NCBI GenBank assembly: GCA_943329105.2
Contig: CALQCP020000107.1
Coordinates: forward strand, 1-7,412
DNA: 7,412 nucleotides
Direction of reading: 5' to 3'
DNA from: Chitinophaga pinensis
GTDB lineage: Bacteria > Planctomycetota > Phycisphaerae > Phycisphaerales > SM1A02
In this document: in pieces, positions 1 through 6,246 of the stretch
How the letters are laid out: every line of letters begins with the position of its first letter
Numbering within the stretch: the first letter of the stretch is position 1
Notes under the pieces: model-generated
Database searches by the model: none
What the model was told of the DNA's origin: nothing
What the model saw: only the letters and a program-made list of their open reading frames with translations
Made by a program: the position numbers and the translations under genes

Positions 1-47
1 ACAAGCACGATGAGCGCGCCGACAACGATGCCGATGGTGCGATTCAT
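1..47 (-). CDS. Start of a membrane protein, probably the HflC-like SPFH partner (partial, runs off left edge)
   Basis: Only 15 codons and two bases lie in the window. The ATG is at 47-45 and the peptide begins MNRTIGIVVGALIVLV, a short polar start followed by a hydrophobic stretch that looks like the beginning of an N-terminal membrane anchor. The start lies 3 nt after the stop codon of the HflK-like gene, with a good Shine-Dalgarno inside that gene's last codons, so the two are almost certainly co-transcribed and probably translationally coupled. In bacteria hflK is commonly followed directly by hflC, and HflC begins with one N-terminal transmembrane helix, which fits. The identity rests on position and the anchor alone, because the SPFH domain itself would lie outside the window. 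Confidence 0.55.
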   Translation of the reverse strand, partial: MNRTIGIVVGALIVL

Positions 48-50
48 GGG

Positions 51-2222
51 TTACTTACCTTCCCCAGTTGCCGGGGGCTTTTCTTTCTTCTCAAGATAAT
101 CAGCCAAGTTCAATCCAGACTCAGCCTGCTTCATAGTCACATCAATGTCGGTGCGGCCAGAAACCGACTCACCCAAGACGTACTTCACGCGCACGCCCGC
201 AAGCGCACGACCAAGCACCTGCATGGTGCGGAACTGCTTATAAAGTTCGGGTGCAGCATGGAACGAAGGAGCCTGCCCCAGCACTTCGGCAGAGTCACCG
301 GCCGCGCCCATCACGATCGCCCAACGCTTCGCACGCGCCTGCGAAATGACTCGCGCCGCGCCTCCCTTGCTCTCCACCACCAACCGCTCCACTACAGCGC
401 GCTTCTCCATCGCCACTGCGCTGTCAACACCGCTCTCCTGCTCGGCGCTATCCAGCGCGGCAATAGCAGCCACAATGCCATCCGCTCGCTCTGGGCTTCC
501 AGCAATGGATGCCATGGTGGCGCGCGCCATACGGTCCGCTTCTTCGCGCAACTTCCGGGCATTCTGCATGTCGATGGAAATCTCTTCAAACATGCCCGCG
601 CCCTGTCCGGCAGGCGGACGCAGCGTTGGTACCTGAATCGCCACTACTTCTACGCCTGCCTTGGCAGCGTCAAAGCTTGCTTGAATGCGTTCGCGCAACG
701 AACGAATCAGCGAATCACCGCGTGGGCTGAGCACGGCATCCATCGGTTGCGTCGAGAGGTACCGAGTGACTTCACGCAGCGCGATATCACGCAGAATCCG
801 CTCACGCATGTCAGATGCCGTGCGACGAACGCGCGTGTCAGAGGCGAACGCCAGCCACTCCAAGAGACCCTTGGGAGCGATGCGGTACGTCATCACGATG
901 TCCGCGTCCACCAGCGCAAAGCGCTGTGAAACTGCAGCCGCCGATGCGTCGGGCTGCGCGTCACCATCGGATCGACCGCTCAGATCTTTCTGAACTTGCT
1001 CAGAGAGGAGCGGCGCAGCAACCATGTACGGATAGCGGTCGGGATCGCTGTTTGCTTCCTCGCTCCACACATTCACGGCACCCACCTTGACTGGCTGCGC
1101 ACCAAGCACCAGGTTGCGGAGCCGCGCCACGTCTTGCACTGATGCGGTCTCAATCGGCCACGGCCACTTGAGCATCACGGTGCCTTCGTACACATCGCCA
1201 ACAATGGCACCCCCGCGCAGGCGCACGGCTTGTTGACCCGGCGGCACCACCACCACGCACGAAAGCGCGATGAGCACCGTGGCTCCCAGCACCAAGAGCC
1301 ACGCAGTGCTGCGCAGCATGAGCTGGTAACCCCAACTGGAAGTGATATCGAAACCAAACTGGTAATTGACCGCCTCATTGATGGAGCGAACAATCGAGTC
1401 CGGTGCCGCAAACAGGCTGAGAATGCGTGAATCAAACGGCGCGCGCGGGTTGTCGCCGATGCGTCGCGGGCGATAAAGCGCCAGAATGAAGTTGAGAACG
1501 ATCTCCCCAGCAAAGATCACTTGACCAATGCCGATGGCCAACACCACGGGCTCAAGCCACTTTGGTTTGCCGAATGAATTGGCCACCAAGCCAACCGCAA
1601 TGGCGGAAAGCACCAACGCTGTCGCCACCATGAACCCCGCGCCACCGCGAAGATTCTGCCACGCCGGCTGCTTGGACATGCCCGCAACAAAGCGCGAGAA
1701 GATGAATGCAATCAACGCGAGCGATACACAGATCGCCAGCTGCCATCCAGTGGCGAAACCAACAGAGAACGGAGTGACGTCCACCATCGGCTGATCAGCG
1801 CCAGGTCGGAAGTCAAGACTGGAGATGTAGCGCGCCGCATTGACGCCGGTGAGAGCCAAGGCTCCGGCAGCCAGCAAACTCACGCCCGGGAGCAGAATTC
1901 GGTTGAGCCGCTCCAGACGCTTGGCAGCCACCATGGAATCGCCAGCGCGTTCCGAGGCAAAGACGGTGGAGTCCGCTCCCGTGGAGCGCAGTTCGTCTGC
2001 CTCCATCGCCTCGATCGCCGCAAGCCGATGTTGATGGAAGATGACAATCAGTACCGCCCACACCGCCACACCAACAAACGCAATGGTGCTGCCCTGCACG
2101 AAGGCAGTGCTACCCACCGCGCTACCCACCACAAAGAGGACGAGACCGATTGCCAGTTGCAAAATCAGTCCGAGACCGGCGATACGGGTGGCTTGTTGGT
2201 AGGCGTACTGGTCAGTTCGCAT
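51..2222 (-). CDS. hflK: HflK-like SPFH/Band 7 protein with a multi-pass N-terminal membrane region
   Basis: 723 residues. Seven hydrophobic segments are visible at about 13-35, 41-63, 109-129, 159-181, 196-215, 225-249 and 305-327. The last one is followed directly by the SPFH entry (VVVPPGQQAVRLRGG, 324-338) and the W-P-W-P stretch near 353-356. The SPFH core continues through DADIVMTYRI (439-448), a helical section at 466-520, and VEVVAIQVPTLRPP (524-537), which matches the late-SPFH 'ARPP' region of HflK. A helix rich in Ala, Arg and Glu follows (about 545-640), as in the coiled-coil stalk of HflK. In known systems HflK and HflC form a membrane complex that encloses and modulates the FtsH protease. 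E. coli HflK is about 420 residues with one membrane helix, so the six extra helices here are an unusual extension. Residues 412-432 form an acidic, Ser/Ala-rich insertion inside the SPFH region. The ATG at 2222 has a modest AGGA 10 nt upstream. The closest alternative label is simply SPFH domain protein. Confidence 0.8.
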   Translation of the reverse strand: MRTDQYAYQQATRIAGLGLILQLAIGLVLFVVGSAVGSTAFVQGSTIAFVGVAVWAVLIVIFHQHRLAAIEAMEADELRSTGADSTVFASERAGDSMVAAKRLERLNRILLPGVSLLAAGALALTGVNAARYISSLDFRPGADQPMVDVTPFSVGFATGWQLAICVSLALIAFIFSRFVAGMSKQPAWQNLRGGAGFMVATALVLSAIAVGLVANSFGKPKWLEPVVLAIGIGQVIFAGEIVLNFILALYRPRRIGDNPRAPFDSRILSLFAAPDSIVRSINEAVNYQFGFDITSSWGYQLMLRSTAWLLVLGATVLIALSCVVVVPPGQQAVRLRGGAIVGDVYEGTVMLKWPWPIETASVQDVARLRNLVLGAQPVKVGAVNVWSEEANSDPDRYPYMVAAPLLSEQVQKDLSGRSDGDAQPDASAAAVSQRFALVDADIVMTYRIAPKGLLEWLAFASDTRVRRTASDMRERILRDIALREVTRYLSTQPMDAVLSPRGDSLIRSLRERIQASFDAAKAGVEVVAIQVPTLRPPAGQGAGMFEEISIDMQNARKLREEADRMARATMASIAGSPERADGIVAAIAALDSAEQESGVDSAVAMEKRAVVERLVVESKGGAARVISQARAKRWAIVMGAAGDSAEVLGQAPSFHAAPELYKQFRTMQVLGRALAGVRVKYVLGESVSGRTDIDVTMKQAESGLNLADYLEKKEKPPATGEGK
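58..65 (-). promoter_or_regulatory. Shine-Dalgarno for the HflC-like gene
   Basis: On the minus strand the bases read GGGGAAGG and end 10 nt before the ATG at 47. The site lies inside the last codons of the upstream HflK-like gene. It is the clearest ribosome binding site in the window and supports the start chosen for the partial gene as well as tight coupling between the two SPFH genes. Confidence 0.55.
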
Positions 2223-2332
2223 CGGAGTGAAATCCTGCGGGGAAACGGCGGCATTCCGGGCGCGCGCGTTGGTGCGTCAGGGTACTGTATTCCCGTCAGC
2301 ACCGCCCTGTTCTGGTCCGATCAAATCAACCG
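2223..2332. promoter_or_regulatory. Divergent intergenic region between the HflK-like and permease genes
   Basis: This 110-nt gap separates two divergent start codons, so promoters for both the SPFH operon and the permease are expected here. No convincing pair of -35 and -10 boxes stands out in either direction. An imperfect dyad, GGGTACTGTATTCCC (2280-2294), sits near the middle and could be an operator or part of a -10 element, but its symmetry is weak. The AGGA at 2233-2236 on the minus strand is a plausible ribosome binding site for the HflK-like gene. No ribosome binding site is visible before the permease ATG. The regulatory role is inferred from gene orientation rather than recognised motifs. 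Confidence 0.4.
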
Positions 2333-3376
2333 ATGAACTTCCTCGAACAGCTTTGGGCCATCGCCCGTAACACCGCCATTGAGTGCGTCCGCCAACCGGT
2401 GGCATTGGCCGTCATGGTGGCGGGGACGCTTCTCATCATCCTCAGTATCCCCTTTAGCGGCTTCACGCTGATGGACGACCAGCGGATGTTTGTGGACATC
2501 GCACTCTCCACGATCTTTGTGTGCGGCACGCTGCTTGCGGGATTCCTGGCAACCAACGCACTGAGCCGTGAGATTGACAATCGCACCGTACTGACCGTGG
2601 TTTCCAAGCCCGTCAGTCGTCCGGTCTTTGTGTGGGGAAAATTTCTCGGGGTGGCGGCCGCGCTCAGCGCATGCACGCTCTTTCTGTCACTGGTGTTCAT
2701 GCTGGTGGAAATGCACGGAACCATGCCGACCGTCGCCACTGGCTACCACTATCCAGTGCTGACCATGGGCCTCCTGGCGGTGGGTGCAACGTTCGCAGCT
2801 GCGATCTGGTGCAACTACTTCTACAGCTGGAGCTTTCCAGCAGCGATCCTGGGGTTCGGCATTCCGTTGTTGGCGATCGCCTACGTGCTGAGCCTGCTGT
2901 TTGCCAAGGATTGGACCCCGGTACTTCCGTCCAGCCAATTTAAGGGCAGCATTTGGGTTGCCATTGCCATGATGTGGCTGGGGCTATGTGTGCTGGCGAG
3001 CATTGCAGTTGCAGTCTCCACGCGCTTTGGACAAGTGGTGACCTTGGGTGTCACCTTCGGCGCGTTTGTCATTGGACTCATGAGTGACTGGCTGATTGCC
3101 CGCCCCTTGCGCGACGTTGGCGGCATGCTTGATCGACTGGGGCAGGATGGATCAGCTGGCTCTGCGTTTGATGCAAATCACGCCCAGTTAGCGCTGCTCA
3201 AGGTGGCCTACGCCGTAACCCCGAATTTTCAAGTGTTCTGGCTATCCGATGCCATTCAGCAGAAGCGCGACATTCCCGTGGCGTACCTCATTCCGTCGGT
3301 GGCATACGGAGCGGTGATGATTGTTGCCGTGATGTGCATTGCCGTGGCGCTCTTTCAGCGCCGCGAAGTTGGCTGA
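2333..3376 (+). CDS. ABC-2 type transporter permease
   Basis: 347 residues, strongly hydrophobic. Likely membrane segments lie at about 22-45, 54-76, 104-125, 140-160, 165-190, 206-229, 233-254 and 319-341. The diagnostic part is the cytoplasmic stretch after the second helix, SREIDNRTVLTVVSKPVSR (78-96), followed by VWGKFLG (100-106). This matches ABC-2 permeases of the NosY/YhaP-like type, in which a 'ReiE.rTi..llSKPvsR..fvlGKflG' pattern is conserved. The late VTPNFQVFWLSDA (295-307) is also typical of this group. Such a protein would pair with a cytoplasmic ATPase to export a substrate or to work in envelope biogenesis; the substrate cannot be read from the sequence. It is a single plus-strand gene between a divergent and a convergent operon, and no ATPase gene is adjacent, so the partner must be encoded elsewhere. 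The ATG at 2333 gives the usual family start; no Shine-Dalgarno is evident. Confidence 0.85.
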   Translation: MNFLEQLWAIARNTAIECVRQPVALAVMVAGTLLIILSIPFSGFTLMDDQRMFVDIALSTIFVCGTLLAGFLATNALSREIDNRTVLTVVSKPVSRPVFVWGKFLGVAAALSACTLFLSLVFMLVEMHGTMPTVATGYHYPVLTMGLLAVGATFAAAIWCNYFYSWSFPAAILGFGIPLLAIAYVLSLLFAKDWTPVLPSSQFKGSIWVAIAMMWLGLCVLASIAVAVSTRFGQVVTLGVTFGAFVIGLMSDWLIARPLRDVGGMLDRLGQDGSAGSAFDANHAQLALLKVAYAVTPNFQVFWLSDAIQQKRDIPVAYLIPSVAYGAVMIVAVMCIAVALFQRREVG

Positions 3377-3393
3377 CAACCACACTCGCCAAA

Positions 3394-3424
3394 GTTGACA
3401 ATCAACGGTCTGAGTATCAGCCGT
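3394..3424. terminator. Possible weak bidirectional terminator: two small overlapping inverted repeats
   Basis: Between the convergent permease and ClpP-like B genes there is a 5-bp stem with a 3-nt loop (GTTGA at 3394-3398, TCAAC at 3402-3406). Next to it is an 8-bp stem with one bulged base and a GTA loop (ACGG-T-CTGA at 3405-3413, TCAGCCGT at 3417-3424). The second stem includes the stop codon of gene B. The two stems share 3405-3406, so they would compete. No strong T tract follows in either direction, so if this is a terminator it is weak or Rho-assisted. The call relies mainly on the convergent layout. Confidence 0.3.
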
Positions 3425-4835
3425 CTGAGGACTTCTCACGCTTGCGGAGTTCGACGAGTTGCTTGCGGAGATCCTTGAGCTCCTTCTCAATACCCTGAAC
3501 ACCCTGCTCGCCGATCTGCCCCTCAATGCAGGGCTTGCATTTCTTATTCCAAGCCAAGATCTTCTCAAAGATTTGGATCTTTGCCGTGATCTGCTCTACG
3601 GCACCACCAGCCTGAGGAATGTTTATGAGCTGCTGCTGCAGTTTAAAATCCTTATCACACGCCTCGTACAACTTCTTCCAGGCGGCGGCCGTCTTCACTC
3701 CGTAGTCACTGATTTCGTACCACTCCTTGAGACCAAGGAGCGGCGCAAGTTCAGCGCCAGTGTCGGCAGTGCCTTGACTGAAGCCGGAGTCGAGGGCGTT
3801 GCTGGCGTTGAAGACAAGGTTGTTCTTTTCGTCCGACAAGACGATTTCGCCGGGAAGCTCAGTGATCTTGTCGTGGAACGTTGGCTTGCCGGTGACCGGA
3901 TCCTTGGTGTAGGTCAAGACATCCTTGGCCAAGACCATCGCCAAGAACACGCAGCGAGGACGACCGTTCTTCTCAACGGTGGCGCCGATCTCGTCACGGA
4001 ACTTATCGAGGGATTCGCCGTACACACTGTCGCTGCCGGAAATCATCATGGCTGCGCCGTCGGCACCCATGGTTCGAAAGTAGATTTCATCGAACTGCAT
4101 GGAAGTGACTGCGGCGGCGGAAATCGCCTCCTTCACCCATGCCACCATGCGATGACGCTCACGCACGGACTTGATCGCCTCGACAATCTTGAAGATCTCG
4201 GTCACCAGTCCACCGGGACTATCGATGTCCAGGATGATGATTTGGTTGGGGCCCCACTTGTCGGCCTCTTTACCCATTTGTTCGATTTCATGGGCGCGTG
4301 CAGTAGCGCCGACGCCACCGACAAACGGAAGCACGAACACGCCCTTCTGCGGGGCGATCCGGTAGCCATTCTCATCAAGTTGGTAGCCCTGCGCGTCAAC
4401 CTTGCCAGACGGCTTGCCGGTCGGCACGGCGGTGCTTGGGGCAGGCTTGCCGTCGGCCGCGGTTGCTGCAGCGGACGTGGATTGGGGCGCAGCGCCAACC
4501 GTCGCCGGCGCGGCCGCGCCACCAGCGGGTTTGATGGAAACGATGCTGCTGGTAAAGATTGGACGGGTCGACTTCTTGCCGTCCACCTCTACATCCATGG
4601 TGAGGATGCCCTTGTCCGAGTCAATCTTGGTGACTGTGCCGGTCATCGTCCGCGTTGCAAGCTGATCCTTGACCACCACCTCGACGCGGTCACCCACAGA
4701 GCCCCACCACGTGCCCTTGATGAGTTTGACTTGCTGCTGCTTGCCCGACTGAGGCATCGCGAAAGCAGTGGCATCAAGAGCGGGAGTTGCAGCCGCAAGT
4801 ACGGCGGAGAGTGCAATGGCGGTGAGTATGCGCAT
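3417..4835 (-). CDS. Exported ClpP/NfeD-like serine protease-fold protein B, probably catalytically competent
   Basis: 472 residues from the ATG at 4835. This start is preferred over an in-frame ATG at 4967 because it exposes a signal peptide (MRILTAIALSAVLAAATPALDA), has AAGAG 5 nt upstream, and avoids a 62-nt overlap with the preceding gene. After the signal, residues about 36-103 look like a small beta-barrel (GDRVEVVV, TMTGTVTKIDSDKGILTMDVEVDG). An Ala/Pro/Thr-rich linker follows (104-145), then a ClpP-like core (164-370). Core landmarks by comparison with the N-terminal protease domain of NfeD/PH1510 are LDIDSPGG (202-209), AISAAA (237-242) with candidate nucleophile Ser239, and SLDKF (275-279) with candidate base Lys278. 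GFSQGTAD (351-358) corresponds to the 'Glad.ia' strand near the end of the domain. The C-terminus is helical and charged (381-470) with a CKPC motif at 433-436. There is no membrane helix or NfeD OB domain after the protease fold. The gene follows its paralogue A at 70 nt in the same operon. The fold is fairly secure; substrate and activity are unknown. Confidence 0.75.
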   Translation of the reverse strand: MRILTAIALSAVLAAATPALDATAFAMPQSGKQQQVKLIKGTWWGSVGDRVEVVVKDQLATRTMTGTVTKIDSDKGILTMDVEVDGKKSTRPIFTSSIVSIKPAGGAAAPATVGAAPQSTSAAATAADGKPAPSTAVPTGKPSGKVDAQGYQLDENGYRIAPQKGVFVLPFVGGVGATARAHEIEQMGKEADKWGPNQIIILDIDSPGGLVTEIFKIVEAIKSVRERHRMVAWVKEAISAAAVTSMQFDEIYFRTMGADGAAMMISGSDSVYGESLDKFRDEIGATVEKNGRPRCVFLAMVLAKDVLTYTKDPVTGKPTFHDKITELPGEIVLSDEKNNLVFNASNALDSGFSQGTADTGAELAPLLGLKEWYEISDYGVKTAAAWKKLYEACDKDFKLQQQLINIPQAGGAVEQITAKIQIFEKILAWNKKCKPCIEGQIGEQGVQGIEKELKDLRKQLVELRKREKSSDG

Positions 4836-4905
4836 AGGTTCTCTTACTTCGATCGGAGATAGTGAGTGAATGTTGAACGAACGGATGATCTGTGAAAGTG
4901 CGCGA

Positions 4906-6234
4906 TCAGCCAGGGCCCATTGGAGCTCCAGGACCCTTGCCGCCGCCTTTACCACCGGTCTTGCCACCAGTGCCTGATCCAGACTTCTTCTGATTGTTGT
5001 CGCGGATCTGCTGATTGAGCTGCTCGATGAGGACCGTCAATTGATCGTCAGTGAGTCCGCGCGTCCATTCCCACATCTTGGCAAAGGACGGGTACTGCTT
5101 GAACATCTTCTGCATCTTCTCAAGGATCTGCTTGCGCTTACCAATTTCACTGGGCAGCATTTCCTCTTGGAACTCTTTCATCCACTTCTTGCTCTCCACA
5201 AACACCTTACGCCACGCGGTGTTGTAGTCACGGAAGATCTTCTCGCCACTGTCGGACAGCGTGTATTCCGGATATCCAAGTAGATACAGAAGGTCCGGAA
5301 TATCCTCTGCAATGCCGTCCGTCAGACCGCTGCCCTCAGCCGACTTTGCACTGAATCGAGCCGAGACTTCCATCGATTGGTCGATCACGTACCACGAACC
5401 CGCAGTGTCCGAACGCCACTTGGTGGTGCGCCCATCAATGTCAGCACTCAGTGTGCGGTCCGGGCGGATCAGCGCATCGGTGAGCTCCTGCGGTCGACCG
5501 CCGAGCTCAAGGATGCCCTTACCAATACCGGTCCATGCGTTAAACATCTTTGCCTTGATGTCAATGTCGTTACCGCCGCCAAGCGCCCCCACGACGTCAA
5601 GACCCGCAATACGCGCGTCGGGTGCCATAAACATGTACGGCCATGCAAGCGCATACACGCAGGAAACACCGCGGGCATCTTGCACATACATGACGGTTGG
5701 ATACGTATCCAATTCGTTGTGGAGCTTGGCTGCAAGGTCACGGTAATCGGTGAGTCCACTTGCAAGGCGGCGCGGATCGATCTTGTCTTCCTTGCGCGCA
5801 TTGTCAACCGCTTCCATGTACTTGTCGTTCATTTGACCATCAGCCGAGTTGATCCGGAAGACAATCAGGTCCGGCTTCTTCTCTTTGACGTCCTTGATGA
5901 TCCGGTCATAGACCAGTGCGCTGATGTCGATGCCCATGTAACCCTCCATGGGGATCACATAGACGACCGGTGGATGGCCCAACTGCGTGTCCGTGGCGTA
6001 GGGGCTCTTGCCCTTCTTGCTGGAAACTGTGCGACCAAGCGTGAATGGCGGCGGTGCCTTGACTGGTCCCGCAGGCGCGGCAGGTGCCGCAACCGGAGTT
6101 GCCTCCGGAGCGGGAGTTTCCTCCTGCTGGGGCGCTGCGTCTGGAGCAGAACTTGGGTCCGTGGCAGGTGCGTCGGACTGCGCGTAGGCAGCGGCGGAGA
6201 CAGTGAATGCTGCAAGCAGGAGGATCGGCTTCAT
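4906..6234 (-). CDS. Exported ClpP/NfeD-like protein A with a degenerate glycine turn
   Basis: 442 residues. The N-terminus MKPILLLAAFTVSAAAYAQS is a clear signal peptide with probable cleavage after AYA (18). An Ala/Pro/Glu-rich linker covers 21-63. The ClpP/SppA-like core spans about 87-322: VVYVIPMEGYM (90-100), the strand DLIVFRINSADG (122-133), YPTVMYVQ (178-185), RGVSCVYA (188-195), MAPDARIAG (203-211), IKAKMFNAW (226-234), GGRP (245-248) and GLTDGIAE (303-310). Aligned by eye with NfeD-N, Ser191 falls at the nucleophile and Lys229 at the general base, but S-A-D-G replaces the usual S-P-G-G and the context of Ser191 is atypical, with Cys192 adjacent. About 20 extra residues (roughly 140-162) follow the SADG turn. 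The C-terminus is helical (335-415) and ends in a Gly/Lys-rich tail (418-442). It starts 12 nt after the cca stop codon and is followed by paralogue B, so the three genes probably form an operon. No Shine-Dalgarno is evident. It may be a weak enzyme or a pseudoprotease partner of B. Confidence 0.7.
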   Translation of the reverse strand: MKPILLLAAFTVSAAAYAQSDAPATDPSSAPDAAPQQEETPAPEATPVAAPAAPAGPVKAPPPFTLGRTVSSKKGKSPYATDTQLGHPPVVYVIPMEGYMGIDISALVYDRIIKDVKEKKPDLIVFRINSADGQMNDKYMEAVDNARKEDKIDPRRLASGLTDYRDLAAKLHNELDTYPTVMYVQDARGVSCVYALAWPYMFMAPDARIAGLDVVGALGGGNDIDIKAKMFNAWTGIGKGILELGGRPQELTDALIRPDRTLSADIDGRTTKWRSDTAGSWYVIDQSMEVSARFSAKSAEGSGLTDGIAEDIPDLLYLLGYPEYTLSDSGEKIFRDYNTAWRKVFVESKKWMKEFQEEMLPSEIGKRKQILEKMQKMFKQYPSFAKMWEWTRGLTDDQLTVLIEQLNQQIRDNNQKKSGSGTGGKTGGKGGGKGPGAPMGPG

Positions 6235-6246
6235 GGACTTTGAAGT

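Noticed and set aside
258..929. A 223-codon plus-strand open frame opposite the HflK-like gene
   Set aside because: Antisense shadow of the SPFH domain region; Arg/His-rich translation with no domain and no supporting signals.
2280..2294. Imperfect dyad GGGTACTGTATTCCC as an operator
   Set aside because: The arms match only partly and need a 2-nt bulge to pair; no known regulator site is recognised, so it is mentioned only within the intergenic entry.
3459..4862. A 467-codon open frame on the plus strand, antisense to ClpP-like protein B
   Set aside because: It lies almost entirely opposite a gene with a signal peptide, domain structure and catalytic motifs. Its translation is rich in Leu, His, Arg and Gly with no recognisable domain, and no ribosome binding site or operon context supports it. 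It looks like a codon-bias shadow.
4836..4967. Upstream ATG at 4967 as the start of ClpP-like protein B
   Set aside because: It would add 44 residues ahead of a clear signal peptide and overlap gene A by 62 nt. The start at 4835 explains the signal peptide and has a Shine-Dalgarno-like AAGAG.
5377..6243. A 288-codon open frame on the plus strand, antisense to ClpP-like protein A
   Set aside because: Shadow of the real minus-strand gene; no family resemblance and an unusual composition.
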